In this document: one piece after another, positions 28,267-40,310 of the stretch
Layout of the letters: the number at the start of each line of letters is the position of its first letter
How positions within the stretch are numbered: position 1 is the first letter of the stretch
NCBI RefSeq assembly: GCF_000495475.1
Contig: NZ_ASGZ01000037.1
Span: 60,020 to 124,019 of the forward strand
From: Candidatus Halobonum tyrrellensis G22
GTDB lineage: Archaea > Halobacteriota > Halobacteria > Halobacteriales > Haloferacaceae
DNA: 64,000 nt
Direction: 5' to 3'
Position numbers and translations under genes: made by a program
The notes under the pieces: model-generated
The model's database searches: none
What the model saw: the letters and a program-made list of their open reading frames with translations, nothing else
Told to the model about the DNA's origin: nothing

Positions 28267-28977
28267 TCAGAACTCCTCGACGTGCGGCCGGAGGTCGAGT
28301 TCGAGCGTCCACGCGCTGGGGTCCTGTTCGACGAGGTGCCAGTAGCTGTCGGCGATGGCGTCGGGGTCGAGATACTCCTCGGGGTCGTCCACCTCGCGGT
28401 CGGGCGGGCGGATGCCGCCGTCGACGACGACGTGTGCGACGTGGACCCCCTCGGGTCCGAGTTCGCGGGCCATCGACTGTGCGAGCCCGCGCGACCCGAA
28501 CTTCGCCATCGAGAACCCCACCGCGCCCTCGCGCCCGCGCACGGCCGTGGTCGCGCCGGTGAAGATGACCGTTCCACCGCTCCCGCTCTCGCTCCCCTCG
28601 GCGTCGCCGTCGAGCATGTCGGGGACCGCCTCGCGCGCACAGAGGAACCCCGCCCGCGGACCCACCTCGTAGGCGCGGTCGAACGCCTCGCGGTCGGTGT
28701 CGAGCAGGCCCGTCCACGAGGCGGCGCTGGCGTGGTTGACGAGCACGTCCACCGGCCCGAGTCGCTCGCGGACCGTCTCGAACGCCGCCGCGACGTCGTC
28801 GGGGTCCGCGAGGTCGGTCGGCACCGCCGCCGCGTCCGTCGGCAGGTCGGCGGCGAGTCCGTCGAGGTAGTCGCCGCTCCGCGCAAGCAGGCCGACGTCA
28901 CAACCCTCGGCCGCGAACCGCCGCGCGACCGACTCGCCGAGACCCGGACCGACGCCCGCGATGACTGCCGTGGTCAC
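28267..28977 (-). CDS. Short-chain dehydrogenase/reductase-like protein lacking the catalytic Tyr
   Basis: A 236-residue SDR-fold protein with nucleotide-binding AGVGPGLGESVARRF and NHASA. In place of the usual Ser...TyrxxxLys it has TGATTAV then FSMAK, so Tyr is Phe while Lys is kept. An SDR subgroup with exactly this change is known, so this is probably not a sequencing error. Whether it is an oxidoreductase is uncertain. It is divergent from valS and has no functional partner nearby. Confidence 0.85.
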   Translation of the reverse strand: MTTAVIAGVGPGLGESVARRFAAEGCDVGLLARSGDYLDGLAADLPTDAAAVPTDLADPDDVAAAFETVRERLGPVDVLVNHASAASWTGLLDTDREAFDRAYEVGPRAGFLCAREAVPDMLDGDAEGSESGSGGTVIFTGATTAVRGREGAVGFSMAKFGSRGLAQSMARELGPEGVHVAHVVVDGGIRPPDREVDDPEEYLDPDAIADSYWHLVEQDPSAWTLELDLRPHVEEF

Positions 28978-29098
28978 GGTCGACGCTCGGCCGGCGCGGT
29001 ATTAGATGTACGGGGGCGTCCGTACCCGCGTCCGGCCGTGTCGACCGACCCCGCGCGACCGAGTCGTTTAACAGCCGTTCGGGGGAACTACCGGTGGA

Positions 29099-31768
29099 AT
29101 GCCCAGTGGAGACTACGACCCCGACACCGTCGAGCCCGAGTGGCAGCGGCGCTGGGTCGAGACCGACACCTACGCGTACGACGAGGACGCGGCGACCGAC
29201 CCGAACACCGTCTTCTCCATCGACACGCCGCCGCCGACCGTATCGGGGAGCCTCCACTGGGGCCACGTGTACGGCTCCATCCTCCAAGACACCGTCGCGC
29301 GGTTCAACCGCATGCGCGGCGAGGAGGTGTTCTTCCCGTTCGGCTACGACGACAACGGCATCGCCTCCGAGCGGCTGACCGAGGAGGAACTCGACATCCG
29401 CCACCAGGAGTTCGAGCGCCGGGAGTTCCAGCGCAAGTGCCGGGAGGTCTGCGAGGGGTACGAGGCGGAGTTCACCGCGAAGATGCAGGACCTCGGAGTG
29501 TCGATCGACTGGGACAACACCTACCGGACGATCGAACCGCGGGTCCAGCGGATCTCGCAGCTGTCGTTCCTCGACTTATACGAGCAGGGGCGGGAGTACC
29601 GCGAGAAGGCGCCCGCGATCTGGTGTCCCGAGTGCGAGACCGCCATCTCGCAGGTCGAGACGGAGGACGACGAGCAGGACAGCCACTTCCACGACATCGC
29701 GTTCGCGCTCGCGGGTTCGGACGGGGACGCCGACGGCGACGCCGAGACGTTCACCATCTCGACCACGCGGCCCGAACTCCTCCCCGCCTGCGTCGCGGTG
29801 TTCGTCCATCCCGACGACGACGACAACCAGTCGCTCGTCGGCGAGTCCGCCGAGGTGCCGCTGTTCGGACAGGAGGTGCCGATCATCGCCGACGACCGGG
29901 TCGACATGGAGACGGGGTCGGGCGTCGTGATGTGCTGTACGTTCGGCGACCAGAACGACATCGAGTGGTACCAGGCGCACGACCTCGACCTCCGGGTCGC
30001 GATCGACGAGTCGGGCCACATGACCGAGGAGGCGGGCGAGTACGAGGGGCTCCACTCGGGGGAGGCCCGCGAGGCCATCGTCTCGGATCTGGACGACGCG
30101 GGCGCGCTGCTCGACCGGCGCGCGATCACCCACACGGTGAACGTCCACGAGCGGTGCGGGACGCCCGTCGAGTTCCTCGTCACCGAACAGTGGTACGTCG
30201 AACTCCTCGACCGCAAGGAGGAGTACCTCGATGCCGGCCGCGAGATGGACTGGTACCCCGAGAAGATGTTCACCCGGTACGAACACTGGATCGAGGGGCT
30301 ACAGTGGGACTGGCTCATCTCGCGGCAGCGCTCGTCGGGCATCCCGTTCCCCGTCTGGTACTGCGCCGACTGCGACGAACCCGTGATGGCCGACCGCGCG
30401 GACCTGCCGGTCGACCCGCTGTCGGACGACCCGCCCGCGGACGCGTGTCCCGCGTGCGGGCACGACGAGTTCGTCCCCGAGGACGACGTGCTCGACACGT
30501 GGGCCACCTCCAGCCTGACGCCGCTGATCAACGCCGGGTGGGACTGGGACGACGACGCCGGGGAGTTCACCATGGAGCGGCCGGAACTGTACCGATTCGA
30601 CGTGCGCCCGCAGGGGCACGACATCATCAGCTTCTGGCTGTTCCACACCGTCGTCAAGTGTTACGAGCACACCGGCGAGACGCCGTTCGACTCGGTGATG
30701 ATCAACGGGATGGTGCTCGACGAGAACCGCGAGAAGATGTCCAAGTCGAAGGGGAACGTCGTCGCACCCGACGAGGTGCTCGCGGAGTACCCCGTCGACG
30801 CCGCGCGCTTCTGGGCCACGGGGAGCGCGGTGGGCGACGACCTGCCCTACCAGGAGAAGGGGCTGCGCGCGGGCGAGAAGCTGATGCAGAAGCTGTGGAA
30901 CGCCTCGAAGCTCATCGACTCGCTCACGCCCGAGACGGACCCCGACGTGGACGAGGGGGACCTCCGGGAACTCGACCGGTGGCTGCTCGCCGAACTCGAC
31001 GACGAGGTGGAGCGCGCGACCGACCTGTTCGAGCAGCGGGCGTTCTCGAAGGTCCGCGACGGCCTGCGGAGTTTCTTCTGGCACACGTTCTGTGACGACT
31101 ACCTCGAAGTCGCCAAGACCCGGGTGCGGGAGGCGGAGGACGGCGACCCCGCGGCGGCGTACACGCTCCGGGTGGCCCACCGCCGGTTCCTGAAGCTGTT
31201 CGCGCCGTTCCTCGCCCACGAGACCGAGGAGCTCTGGAGCGAGATGTACGCCGAGGCGGACGTGGGCGACGGCGGGTCGGTCCACCGCGCCGAGTGGCCC
31301 GAACCGCTGGGGGTCGACGCCGACCGCGCCGCGGGCCGGACCGCGATGGCGGTCGTCGGCGCGCTCCGCCGCTACAAGAGCGAGCGGGGGCTGCCGCTGA
31401 ACGCGGAACTCGACCGCGTCGAGGTGTACGGCGAGGGCGACGTGGCGTCGTTCGCCGACGACGTCCGCGGCGTGATGAACGTCGCCGACCTCGACGTGCT
31501 CGCGGAGGCGCCCGAGATAGAGACCGTCGTGTCCGGGGTCGACCTCGACTACTCGAAGGTGGGTCCGGAGTTCGGCTCGAAGGTGGGCGACATCGACGCC
31601 GGTATCGAGTCGGGCGAGTACGAACTCGCCGACGGCGAACTCCGGGTCGCGGGCGAGACGCTCGGCGCCGACCTGTTCGAGGTCGAACGCGAACGCCGGT
31701 ACGCGGGCGAGGGTGACCTGCTGGAGGCGGAGGACACCGACGCGGTCGTCATCGTCCACGACGAGTAG
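29099..31768 (+). CDS. valS: Valine-tRNA ligase
   Basis: ValRS, 889 residues, charges tRNA-Val and edits Thr-tRNA-Val. The class I signatures are GSLHWGHVYG (HIGH variant) near residue 50 and KMSKSKGNVV near 545. The editing domain (STTRPELLPACVAVFVHPDD) and a CPEC/CADC/CPAC zinc set are visible. A TTTAA box lies about 29 nt upstream of the ATG. The C-terminal anticodon domain is complete. It stands alone in its transcription unit. Confidence 0.97.
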   Translation: MPSGDYDPDTVEPEWQRRWVETDTYAYDEDAATDPNTVFSIDTPPPTVSGSLHWGHVYGSILQDTVARFNRMRGEEVFFPFGYDDNGIASERLTEEELDIRHQEFERREFQRKCREVCEGYEAEFTAKMQDLGVSIDWDNTYRTIEPRVQRISQLSFLDLYEQGREYREKAPAIWCPECETAISQVETEDDEQDSHFHDIAFALAGSDGDADGDAETFTISTTRPELLPACVAVFVHPDDDDNQSLVGESAEVPLFGQEVPIIADDRVDMETGSGVVMCCTFGDQNDIEWYQAHDLDLRVAIDESGHMTEEAGEYEGLHSGEAREAIVSDLDDAGALLDRRAITHTVNVHERCGTPVEFLVTEQWYVELLDRKEEYLDAGREMDWYPEKMFTRYEHWIEGLQWDWLISRQRSSGIPFPVWYCADCDEPVMADRADLPVDPLSDDPPADACPACGHDEFVPEDDVLDTWATSSLTPLINAGWDWDDDAGEFTMERPELYRFDVRPQGHDIISFWLFHTVVKCYEHTGETPFDSVMINGMVLDENREKMSKSKGNVVAPDEVLAEYPVDAARFWATGSAVGDDLPYQEKGLRAGEKLMQKLWNASKLIDSLTPETDPDVDEGDLRELDRWLLAELDDEVERATDLFEQRAFSKVRDGLRSFFWHTFCDDYLEVAKTRVREAEDGDPAAAYTLRVAHRRFLKLFAPFLAHETEELWSEMYAEADVGDGGSVHRAEWPEPLGVDADRAAGRTAMAVVGALRRYKSERGLPLNAELDRVEVYGEGDVASFADDVRGVMNVADLDVLAEAPEIETVVSGVDLDYSKVGPEFGSKVGDIDAGIESGEYELADGELRVAGETLGADLFEVERERRYAGEGDLLEAEDTDAVVIVHDE

Positions 31769-31842
31769 CGGGTAGCGTCGCCCGGGACGGCGCGGGCCGC
31801 GCGTCCGCACACACTTTTGTCGGCGCTCGTCCGACGGACCGC

Positions 31843-32109
31843 ATGGACAGACGCGACCTCTCGCTCGGCGGGTTCACCGTGTTCGGGGTGGTCCAGGTCG
31901 GACTCGCGCTCCCGTCGTTCCTCGCCGACCCCGGACTCTCGGAGGGGGTCGGCCTCCTCGCCGGAGTTCTGGTCGCCGGACTGTTCGGGACGTACCTGGT
32001 CCGCGGCGACGACGTGAACGGGTTAGCGCGCCGGCCGCTGTTCGTCGCCGTGGGCGTCGCGACGGGTGCCCTCTCGGTCGGGGTCGCCGCGCTCGCGCTC
32101 GTCGGGTGA
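31843..32109 (+). CDS. Small membrane protein, three helices
   Basis: An 88-residue hydrophobic protein with three predicted transmembrane helices: GFTVFGVVQVGLALPSFLA, GVGLLAGVLVAGLFGTYLV and LFVAVGVATGALSVGVAAL. A short polar loop (RGDDVNGLARRP) joins helices 2 and 3. It follows valS by 74 bp and nearly touches the convergent pyrD. Unknown function. Confidence 0.7.
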   Translation: MDRRDLSLGGFTVFGVVQVGLALPSFLADPGLSEGVGLLAGVLVAGLFGTYLVRGDDVNGLARRPLFVAVGVATGALSVGVAALALVG

Positions 32110-32111
32110 CG

Positions 32112-33167
32112 CTACAGGTCGGCGCCGACGGCGTCGGAGACGGAGTCGAAGCCGTCACGCTCCAGTAGGTCGAGCAGGCCCTCGTTGATGTCGCGTGCGA
32201 CCGACGGTCCCTCGTAGATCAGGCCGGTGTACAACTGGACCGCGCTCGCGCCCGCGCGGAGCTTCCGGTAGGCGCCCCCGGCGTCGGAGACGCCGCCGAC
32301 GCCGACCACGGGCGCGTCGGTCCGTTCGGCGACGAACCGGACCAGCGAGGTGGCGCGCGCCTCGATGGGGTCGCCCGACAGGCCGCCGCGCTCGGCCGCG
32401 TTGCGGCTCCGGAGCGTCGACGGCCGCTCGGTCGTCGTGTTGGTGGCGACGACGCCGTCGAGGTCGAGGTCGTCGACCACCGCGAGGGCGTCCTCGACCG
32501 CCGGTTCGGGGAGGTCCGGGGAGAGTTTCACCAACAGCGGGTCGGCGCCCGCGTCGCGGAGCGCCCCGAGGATGGACTCGAGCGCGTCGCGGTTCTGGAG
32601 CGAGCGCAGCCCCGGCGTGTTGGGGCTGGAGACGTTGACCACCACGTAGTCCGCGTGCGCGCCCACGCGCTCGTACGTGTAGAGGTAGTCCTCGGCGGCC
32701 TCGGACAGCGGCGTGGCCTTCGACTTGCCGACGTTGACGCCGACGGGCACGTCGGGCAGCGGGTCCGCGGCCAAGCGCGCGCCCACCGCGTCCGCGCCGT
32801 CGTTGTTGAACCCCATCCGGTTGACCAGCGCGCGGTCCGCGGGCAGGCGGAATAGCCGCGGTCTGCGGTTGCCCCGCTGGCGGTCGGCGGTGACGCCGCC
32901 CACCTCGACGTGGCCGAACCCGAGCGCCGCGAGCAGTCGCGGGACGCGCGCGTTCTTGTCGAAGCCCGCGGCGACCCCGACCGGGTTGTCGAGTTCGACC
33001 CCGAATGCCTCGGTGGCGAGACGGGGGTCGTCGACGACGTACCGCCCGCGGAGCGCCGTCTCGACGGACGTCCCCTGGGCGGCCCGCATCAGCCGCTGGG
33101 TCGTCTCGTGGACGGTCTCCGGGGGGAGCGCGAACAGGGCCGGCTTGAGCAGGTCGTACGCCCGCAT
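32112..33167 (-). CDS. pyrD: Dihydroorotate dehydrogenase (quinone), class 2
   Basis: PyrD oxidises dihydroorotate to orotate in pyrimidine synthesis, passing electrons to membrane quinone. The 351 residues start with the class 2 N-terminal helix pair (LLKPALFALPPETVHETTQRLM) that docks on the membrane. They contain GVAAGFDKNA, EVGGVTADRQRGN, the catalytic serine in VNVSSPNTPGLR, and the FMN-binding VGVGGVSDAGGAYRKL. Length and order fit the family. No other pyr gene is nearby. Confidence 0.96.
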   Translation of the reverse strand: MRAYDLLKPALFALPPETVHETTQRLMRAAQGTSVETALRGRYVVDDPRLATEAFGVELDNPVGVAAGFDKNARVPRLLAALGFGHVEVGGVTADRQRGNRRPRLFRLPADRALVNRMGFNNDGADAVGARLAADPLPDVPVGVNVGKSKATPLSEAAEDYLYTYERVGAHADYVVVNVSSPNTPGLRSLQNRDALESILGALRDAGADPLLVKLSPDLPEPAVEDALAVVDDLDLDGVVATNTTTERPSTLRSRNAAERGGLSGDPIEARATSLVRFVAERTDAPVVGVGGVSDAGGAYRKLRAGASAVQLYTGLIYEGPSVARDINEGLLDLLERDGFDSVSDAVGADL

Positions 33168-33221
33168 CTACTGACGCACGGCTGTCGGAGGTTATGAAAA
33201 CGTGGGATACGGGGCGGCAAG

Positions 33222-33419
33222 CTAGAAGTCGTGTTCGACCTCGTCCGGGTCGGCCTTCTGGATGATGATCTTCCCGTCGCGGACGCGGACGAACACCTCG
33301 TCGCCGATGTCGAGGCCCGCAACGGCAAGTTCGTCCTCGTGGAGGTTCACGTGGACGTTGTGGTACTCGCCGTTCTCGTCTTTGGCGCCACTCGGACTGA
33401 GTGTCTTTTTCCGGACCAT
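33222..33419 (-). CDS. AbrB/SpoVT-like small DNA-binding protein
   Basis: A 65-residue protein (MVRKKTLSPSGAKDENGEYH) whose second half, DELAVAGLDIGDEVFVRVRD followed by GKIIIQKAD, has the swapped-hairpin pattern of AbrB-type domains. A short leader with ACTTATGTATC about 40 nt upstream suggests a promoter. It faces away from the MC1 gene across a 239-bp intergenic region. A regulatory role is inferred from the fold only. Confidence 0.8.
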   Translation of the reverse strand: MVRKKTLSPSGAKDENGEYHNVHVNLHEDELAVAGLDIGDEVFVRVRDGKIIIQKADPDEVEHDF

Positions 33420-33612
33420 CGCGCTTTGTTACCGCACGATTCGCCGTACGAGATACATAAGTGTTGTTTACGCTATCGGGCGCCGTACTGGCACGCGCGC
33501 GCCCGACAGCAGGCCCACTCGGACCGTGGGGGCGGCGCATCAGAGGGGAAAACCGCCCGCGAGCGTCGAGGTAGTATAAGTGTCTTTCCCCGGGTAGCCC
33601 TCACATCCCCGA

Positions 33613-33622
33613 TATATTTATA
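33613..33622 (+). promoter_or_regulatory. TATA box and leader of the MC1 gene
   Basis: TATATTTATA is the strongest TATA box in the window. A start about 26 nt downstream leaves a leader of about 16 nt containing CGGAGGA (33646-33652), complementary to the CCTCC near the 16S 3' end, seven bases before the ATG. This gene therefore seems to be leadered, unlike most neighbours. Confidence 0.7.
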
Positions 33623-33658
33623 ACAGAGTATGTGTTGGCCTCACACGGAGGAAAAACC

Positions 33659-33967
33659 ATGGTACGTGAGGACGGTAAGCGGAACTTCGCGCTTCGACAG
33701 ACCAACGGATCGGAGGAGAGCGTGTTCTCGGGGAACACCCCGCGGCAGGCCGCGCTGAAAGCGGCACGCCGGCTCGAACCCGGGAGTTCGGAGGAGTCGG
33801 CCGAGCGGGTCGAACTCCAACTCCGCGAGAAGGGGACCGACAAAGTCCACATCTACGAGGGCTGGGCGTGGCACGAGACCGCGCCGGACAACAAGCCCGA
33901 CTGGATGCCCGACGAGATAACCGAAGCGAACGTCTCGAAGAAAGGTATCGAACACCTCGAGAGCTGA
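33659..33967 (+). CDS. Chromosomal protein MC1
   Basis: MC1 is a small monomeric archaeal chromatin protein that bends DNA sharply. The 102-residue sequence carries the family core NFALRQTNGSEESVFSGNTP, RQAALKAARRLE, LREKGTDKVHIYEGW and DNKPDWMPDEITEANVSKKG. The ATG at 33659 (MVREDGKR) is set by the ribosome-binding site; the in-frame start 27 bases earlier would remove it. A strong promoter suits an abundant protein. It is directly upstream of the rRNA promoters. Confidence 0.95.
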   Translation: MVREDGKRNFALRQTNGSEESVFSGNTPRQAALKAARRLEPGSSEESAERVELQLREKGTDKVHIYEGWAWHETAPDNKPDWMPDEITEANVSKKGIEHLES

Positions 33968-34170
33968 ACCGCGGACGACGCTGTTCTTTGGCTCCTCCTG
34001 CCCGCCACCGGGGCGTGCGCGGTTCGCGCACCGTCCTCCCGGGGCGTGACTCCCACTCGTCGTAGCCCGGGCTCGACCGAACGGATGGACCCGCGATACT
34101 GGCCGAACGTACACGGTCCTGGATGAGTCGCGTCACCGTGAAACCGCATGACGGAGGCGGTTCGAAACGA

Positions 34171-34200
34171 CGACCTTATCCGTAACCCTCCCATCCGAAG
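34171..34200 (+). promoter_or_regulatory. Degenerate upstream rRNA promoter-like unit
   Basis: CGACCTTATCCGTAACCCTC resembles the three strong rRNA promoter units downstream (cgacgCCCTTATACGTA..GAGGG) but with several mismatches. It may be a weak extra promoter or a decayed copy. Confidence 0.4.
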
Positions 34201-34270
34201 AAATGCGAAGGTCGCACGGTGCGGCCGTGTGACGCCGGCACGCCCCTTCGGGGCGCTGTCGAAGCTCGAA

Positions 34271-34306
34271 TCCGACGCCCTTATACGTACGAGGGCATTC
34301 GGACGA
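34271..34306 (+). promoter_or_regulatory. rRNA operon promoter unit P1
   Basis: The unit contains CCGACGCCCTTATACGTACG and GAGGGCATTCGGA. It is repeated at 34350 and 34430, about 80 bp apart. The TTATAC TATA box and the conserved downstream GAGGG..TTCGGA fit the tandem promoters known upstream of haloarchaeal rRNA operons. Confidence 0.75.
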
Positions 34307-34349
34307 TACACGCGATCGATGGACCCCGTCGGGGTCGCGTCGAACGCAG

Positions 34350-34384
34350 TCCGATGCCCTTATACGTACGAGGGTGTTCGGATG
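34350..34384 (+). promoter_or_regulatory. rRNA operon promoter unit P2
   Basis: Second copy of the unit, with CCGATGCCCTTATACGTACG and GAGGGTGTTCGGATGA. It is preceded, as the other copies are, by a short GC hairpin (ACCCCGTCGGGGT). Confidence 0.75.
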
Positions 34385-34429
34385 AAGTACGCGGTCGGCA
34401 CGTCCCTTCGGGACGATGTCGAAGTCGAG

Positions 34430-34464
34430 TTCGACGCCCTTATACGTATGAGGGCGTTCGGATG
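34430..34464 (+). promoter_or_regulatory. rRNA operon promoter unit P3
   Basis: Third copy, with TCGACGCCCTTATACGTATG and GAGGGCGTTCGGATGA, preceded by the hairpin CGTCCCTTCGGGACG. Confidence 0.75.
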
Positions 34465-34532
34465 AGATGCGAAAGACACGCTGCGAACCTCCGTCCGGTT
34501 CACTCCGGTCGGGTTCGCCGCTCGAATGGACT

Positions 34533-34566
34533 TCGACGGGGTTAAGTACCCCGACGAAGTACGTTC
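34533..34566 (+). promoter_or_regulatory. Proximal rRNA promoter-like element P4
   Basis: GGGGTTAAGTACCCC is a near-palindrome containing a TATA-like TTAAGTA, about 200 bp upstream of the 16S 5' end and outside the 80-bp repeat series. Haloarchaeal rRNA operons often have such a proximal promoter; function here is inferred. Confidence 0.45.
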
Positions 34567-34626
34567 ATATCCGCAAGAAATGAGGATTCCGCCCCTGCGG
34601 TCCGCCGCAAGACGGTATCTGATGTT

Positions 34627-34675
34627 AGCCTCGATGGTTCGGTGACACCCGGTTGGTGTCGCCGAGCCCGGACCA
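34627..34675 (+). other. 16S rRNA processing stem, 5' half
   Basis: AGCCTCGATGGTTCG and the following bases to 34675 pair with 36251-36297 downstream of 16S (for example CGAACCATCGAGGCT and TGGTCCGGCTCG). The two halves enclose 16S and form the long stem whose bulge-helix-bulge is cut by the splicing endonuclease in archaea. Confidence 0.85.
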
Positions 34676-34738
34676 CGCAATATGGTGAACCACGTCTTTG
34701 ACGTGATTCCCGCCACCCGCTCCACTCTGTGGAGCAAC

Positions 34739-36210
<1,472 letters not shown>

Positions 36211-36250
36211 ACTGACCGGGACCAGGGCGATGCCCTGGCCCACCTTCGCT

Positions 36251-36297
36251 TGGTCCGGCTCGCGACGCCGACCGGGCACCTTCGAACCATCGAGGCT
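36251..36297 (+). other. 16S rRNA processing stem, 3' half
   Basis: Pairs with 34627-34675. TGGTCCGGCTCG opens and CGAACCATCGAGGCT closes this half. It lies between the 16S 3' end and tRNA-Ala. Confidence 0.85.
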
Positions 36298-36318
36298 TCA
36301 GACCCCCCGAGTGGGGGT

Positions 36319-36390
36319 GGGCCCGTAGCTCAGCGGTAGAGTGCCTCCTTTGCAAGGAGGATGCCCTGGGTTCGAATCCCAGCGGGTCCA
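36319..36390 (+). tRNA. tRNA-Ala (anticodon TGC) in the 16S-23S spacer
   Basis: Acceptor GGGCCCG/CGGGTCC with A discriminator, anticodon stem CCTCC/GGAGG closing TTTGCAA with anticodon TGC, and T-stem CTGGG/CCCAG closing TTCGAAT. No CCA is encoded and no intron is present. A spacer tRNA-Ala is standard in haloarchaeal rRNA operons. Confidence 0.98.
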
Positions 36391-36550
36391 TGTCCTCGGG
36401 GTTGCTCGGTTCGAACCGCTCCCCTTAAGTGGGAGAGGACGAAACGAGGAATCCCGAAGCAAGACCGATGCACCATCCCGCGAGAGCGCGGTTGGGAAGG
36501 GTCGAACACGGACCACAGTCAACGGCTGTGGGCGTGTGATGAGACCGTGT

Positions 36551-36597
36551 GTACGTGCAATCCAGACGCCCACTGGACCCGTTCATCGGGACCAGTG
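36551..36597 (+). other. 23S rRNA processing stem, 5' half
   Basis: GTACGTGCAATCCAG and the following sequence to ACCAGTG pair with 39522-39568 (CACTGG at the start, CTGGATTGCACGTAC at the end). The halves enclose 23S and form the archaeal pre-23S processing stem. Confidence 0.85.
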
Positions 36598-36605
36598 ATC
36601 ATCAG

Positions 36606-39519
<2,914 letters not shown>

Positions 39520-39521
39520 TG

Positions 39522-39568
39522 CACTGGCCCGTGTGAACGGGTCCAGGCGTTAACTGGATTGCACGTAC
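39522..39568 (+). other. 23S rRNA processing stem, 3' half
   Basis: Pairs with 36551-36597. It separates the 23S 3' end from the 5S leader. Confidence 0.85.
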
Positions 39569-39622
39569 ATTACGGTCTCCGACCGACGCAGGCGTACATC
39601 GGATCGTTCCCGATGGTCGGCC

Positions 39623-39744
39623 TTAAGGCGGCCACAGCGGCGGGGGAACACCCGTACCCATCCCGAACACGGAAGTTAAGCCCGCCAGCGTTCCGACGAG
39701 TACTGGAGTGCGCGAGCCTCTGGGAAACCCGGTTCGCCGCCTAC
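39623..39744 (+). rRNA. 5S ribosomal RNA
   Basis: About 122 nt starting TTAAGGCGGCCACAGCGG, with the conserved CCCGTACCCATCCCGAACAC loop, TACTGGAGTGCGCGAGCCTC, and a 3' end GGTTCGCCGCCTAC that pairs with the 5' strand. Confidence 0.96.
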
Positions 39745-39762
39745 CACTCATACCAACATTCG

Positions 39763-39797
39763 AGCCCGGCAGAGCATCCGCTCTGCCGGGCTTTTTT
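39763..39797 (+). terminator. Hairpin plus T-tract terminator after 5S rRNA
   Basis: A perfect 12-bp stem, AGCCCGGCAGAG paired with CTCTGCCGGGCT around a 6-base loop, runs straight into TTTTTT. This is the form of a bacterial intrinsic terminator. Archaeal RNA polymerase mainly needs the T-tract; such a strong hairpin is less usual. Confidence 0.75.
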
Positions 39798-39809
39798 CAT
39801 ATTCAGCGA

Positions 39810-39831
39810 CACGGAGCATCTCCGCTCCGTG
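39810..39831 (+). repeat. Second GC hairpin downstream of the terminator
   Basis: CACGGAGC pairs with GCTCCGTG around ATCTCC. It resembles the preceding terminator hairpin in its loop context (GAGCATC..CCGCTC) but has no T-tract. It lies just upstream of the promoter of the next gene. Confidence 0.5.
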
Positions 39832-39846
39832 GGGTACGGCGATACG

Positions 39847-39852
39847 CTTACG
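39847..39852 (+). promoter_or_regulatory. CTTACG box of the gene at 39876
   Basis: CTTACG is centred about 26 nt upstream of GTG 39876, supporting independent leaderless transcription of this gene after the rRNA terminator. Confidence 0.5.
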
Positions 39853-39875
39853 AGCGAGTCCTCCGATCGATCCCC

Positions 39876-40205
39876 GTGACCGACCAGTTGTCCGACGATC
39901 GACTCGTCCAGGTGCGCGAGTCGACGGGTGAAGCACTGGCCGGGTCGAGCGACCCGGTCGTCGAACTTCGGTTTCTCACCGAGGGGGCCCGGCGGGGGGA
40001 AGTCGCCGACGGAGTCGGGTGGCTCCAGGCGTACGCCGTCGGCGACGGGTACGTCGTGACGGACGCGGCGCCGACGTGGTCCAACTGGTACGTCGTCCCC
40101 GAGCGACGAATCGGGGAGTTGCTGGCCGAACTGGCCGGCGACTCGTGGGAGGTGCGGTCGTGTTCGATCGAGCCGGAACCCGACTGGCTGTCGCGGTACC
40201 GCTGA
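39876..40205 (+). CDS. Conserved haloarchaeal protein, unknown function
   Basis: A 109-residue acidic protein (MTDQLSDDRLVQVRESTGEA) with alternating beta-strand-like segments (DPVVELRFLTEGA, GYVVTDAAPTWSNWYVVPE, then SWEVRSCSIEPEPDWLSRYR). It is aromatic-rich near the C-terminus, with four tryptophans. The GTG start is set by the box 26 nt upstream. It sits between 5S and tRNA-Cys. No family recognised. Confidence 0.75.
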   Translation: MTDQLSDDRLVQVRESTGEALAGSSDPVVELRFLTEGARRGEVADGVGWLQAYAVGDGYVVTDAAPTWSNWYVVPERRIGELLAELAGDSWEVRSCSIEPEPDWLSRYR

Positions 40206-40275
40206 GCGGACGCACGTCCGACTTCCGAGCCGTCGGCGGGTGCGAGCCGCTCTCCCGCCGGCGTGCGGTTCCGCA

Positions 40276-40285
40276 ACGTCTAAAT
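40276..40285 (+). promoter_or_regulatory. TATA-like box of tRNA-Cys
   Basis: The region CGTCTAAATC, the only AT-rich stretch before tRNA-Cys, lies about 30 nt upstream of its 5' end, consistent with its own promoter. Confidence 0.45.
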
Positions 40286-40310
40286 CGCCCGGCGGTCAAC
40301 GGACAGTCGC

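Noticed and set aside
34171..34464. Tandem 80-bp repeats as a possible CRISPR array
   Set aside because: The units are promoters: they contain TATA boxes, the intervening sequences are themselves related, and no cas gene is in the window.
34148..34545. ORFs across the rRNA promoter repeats
   Set aside because: The repeated peptide (DALIRTRAFG) comes from the promoter units themselves.
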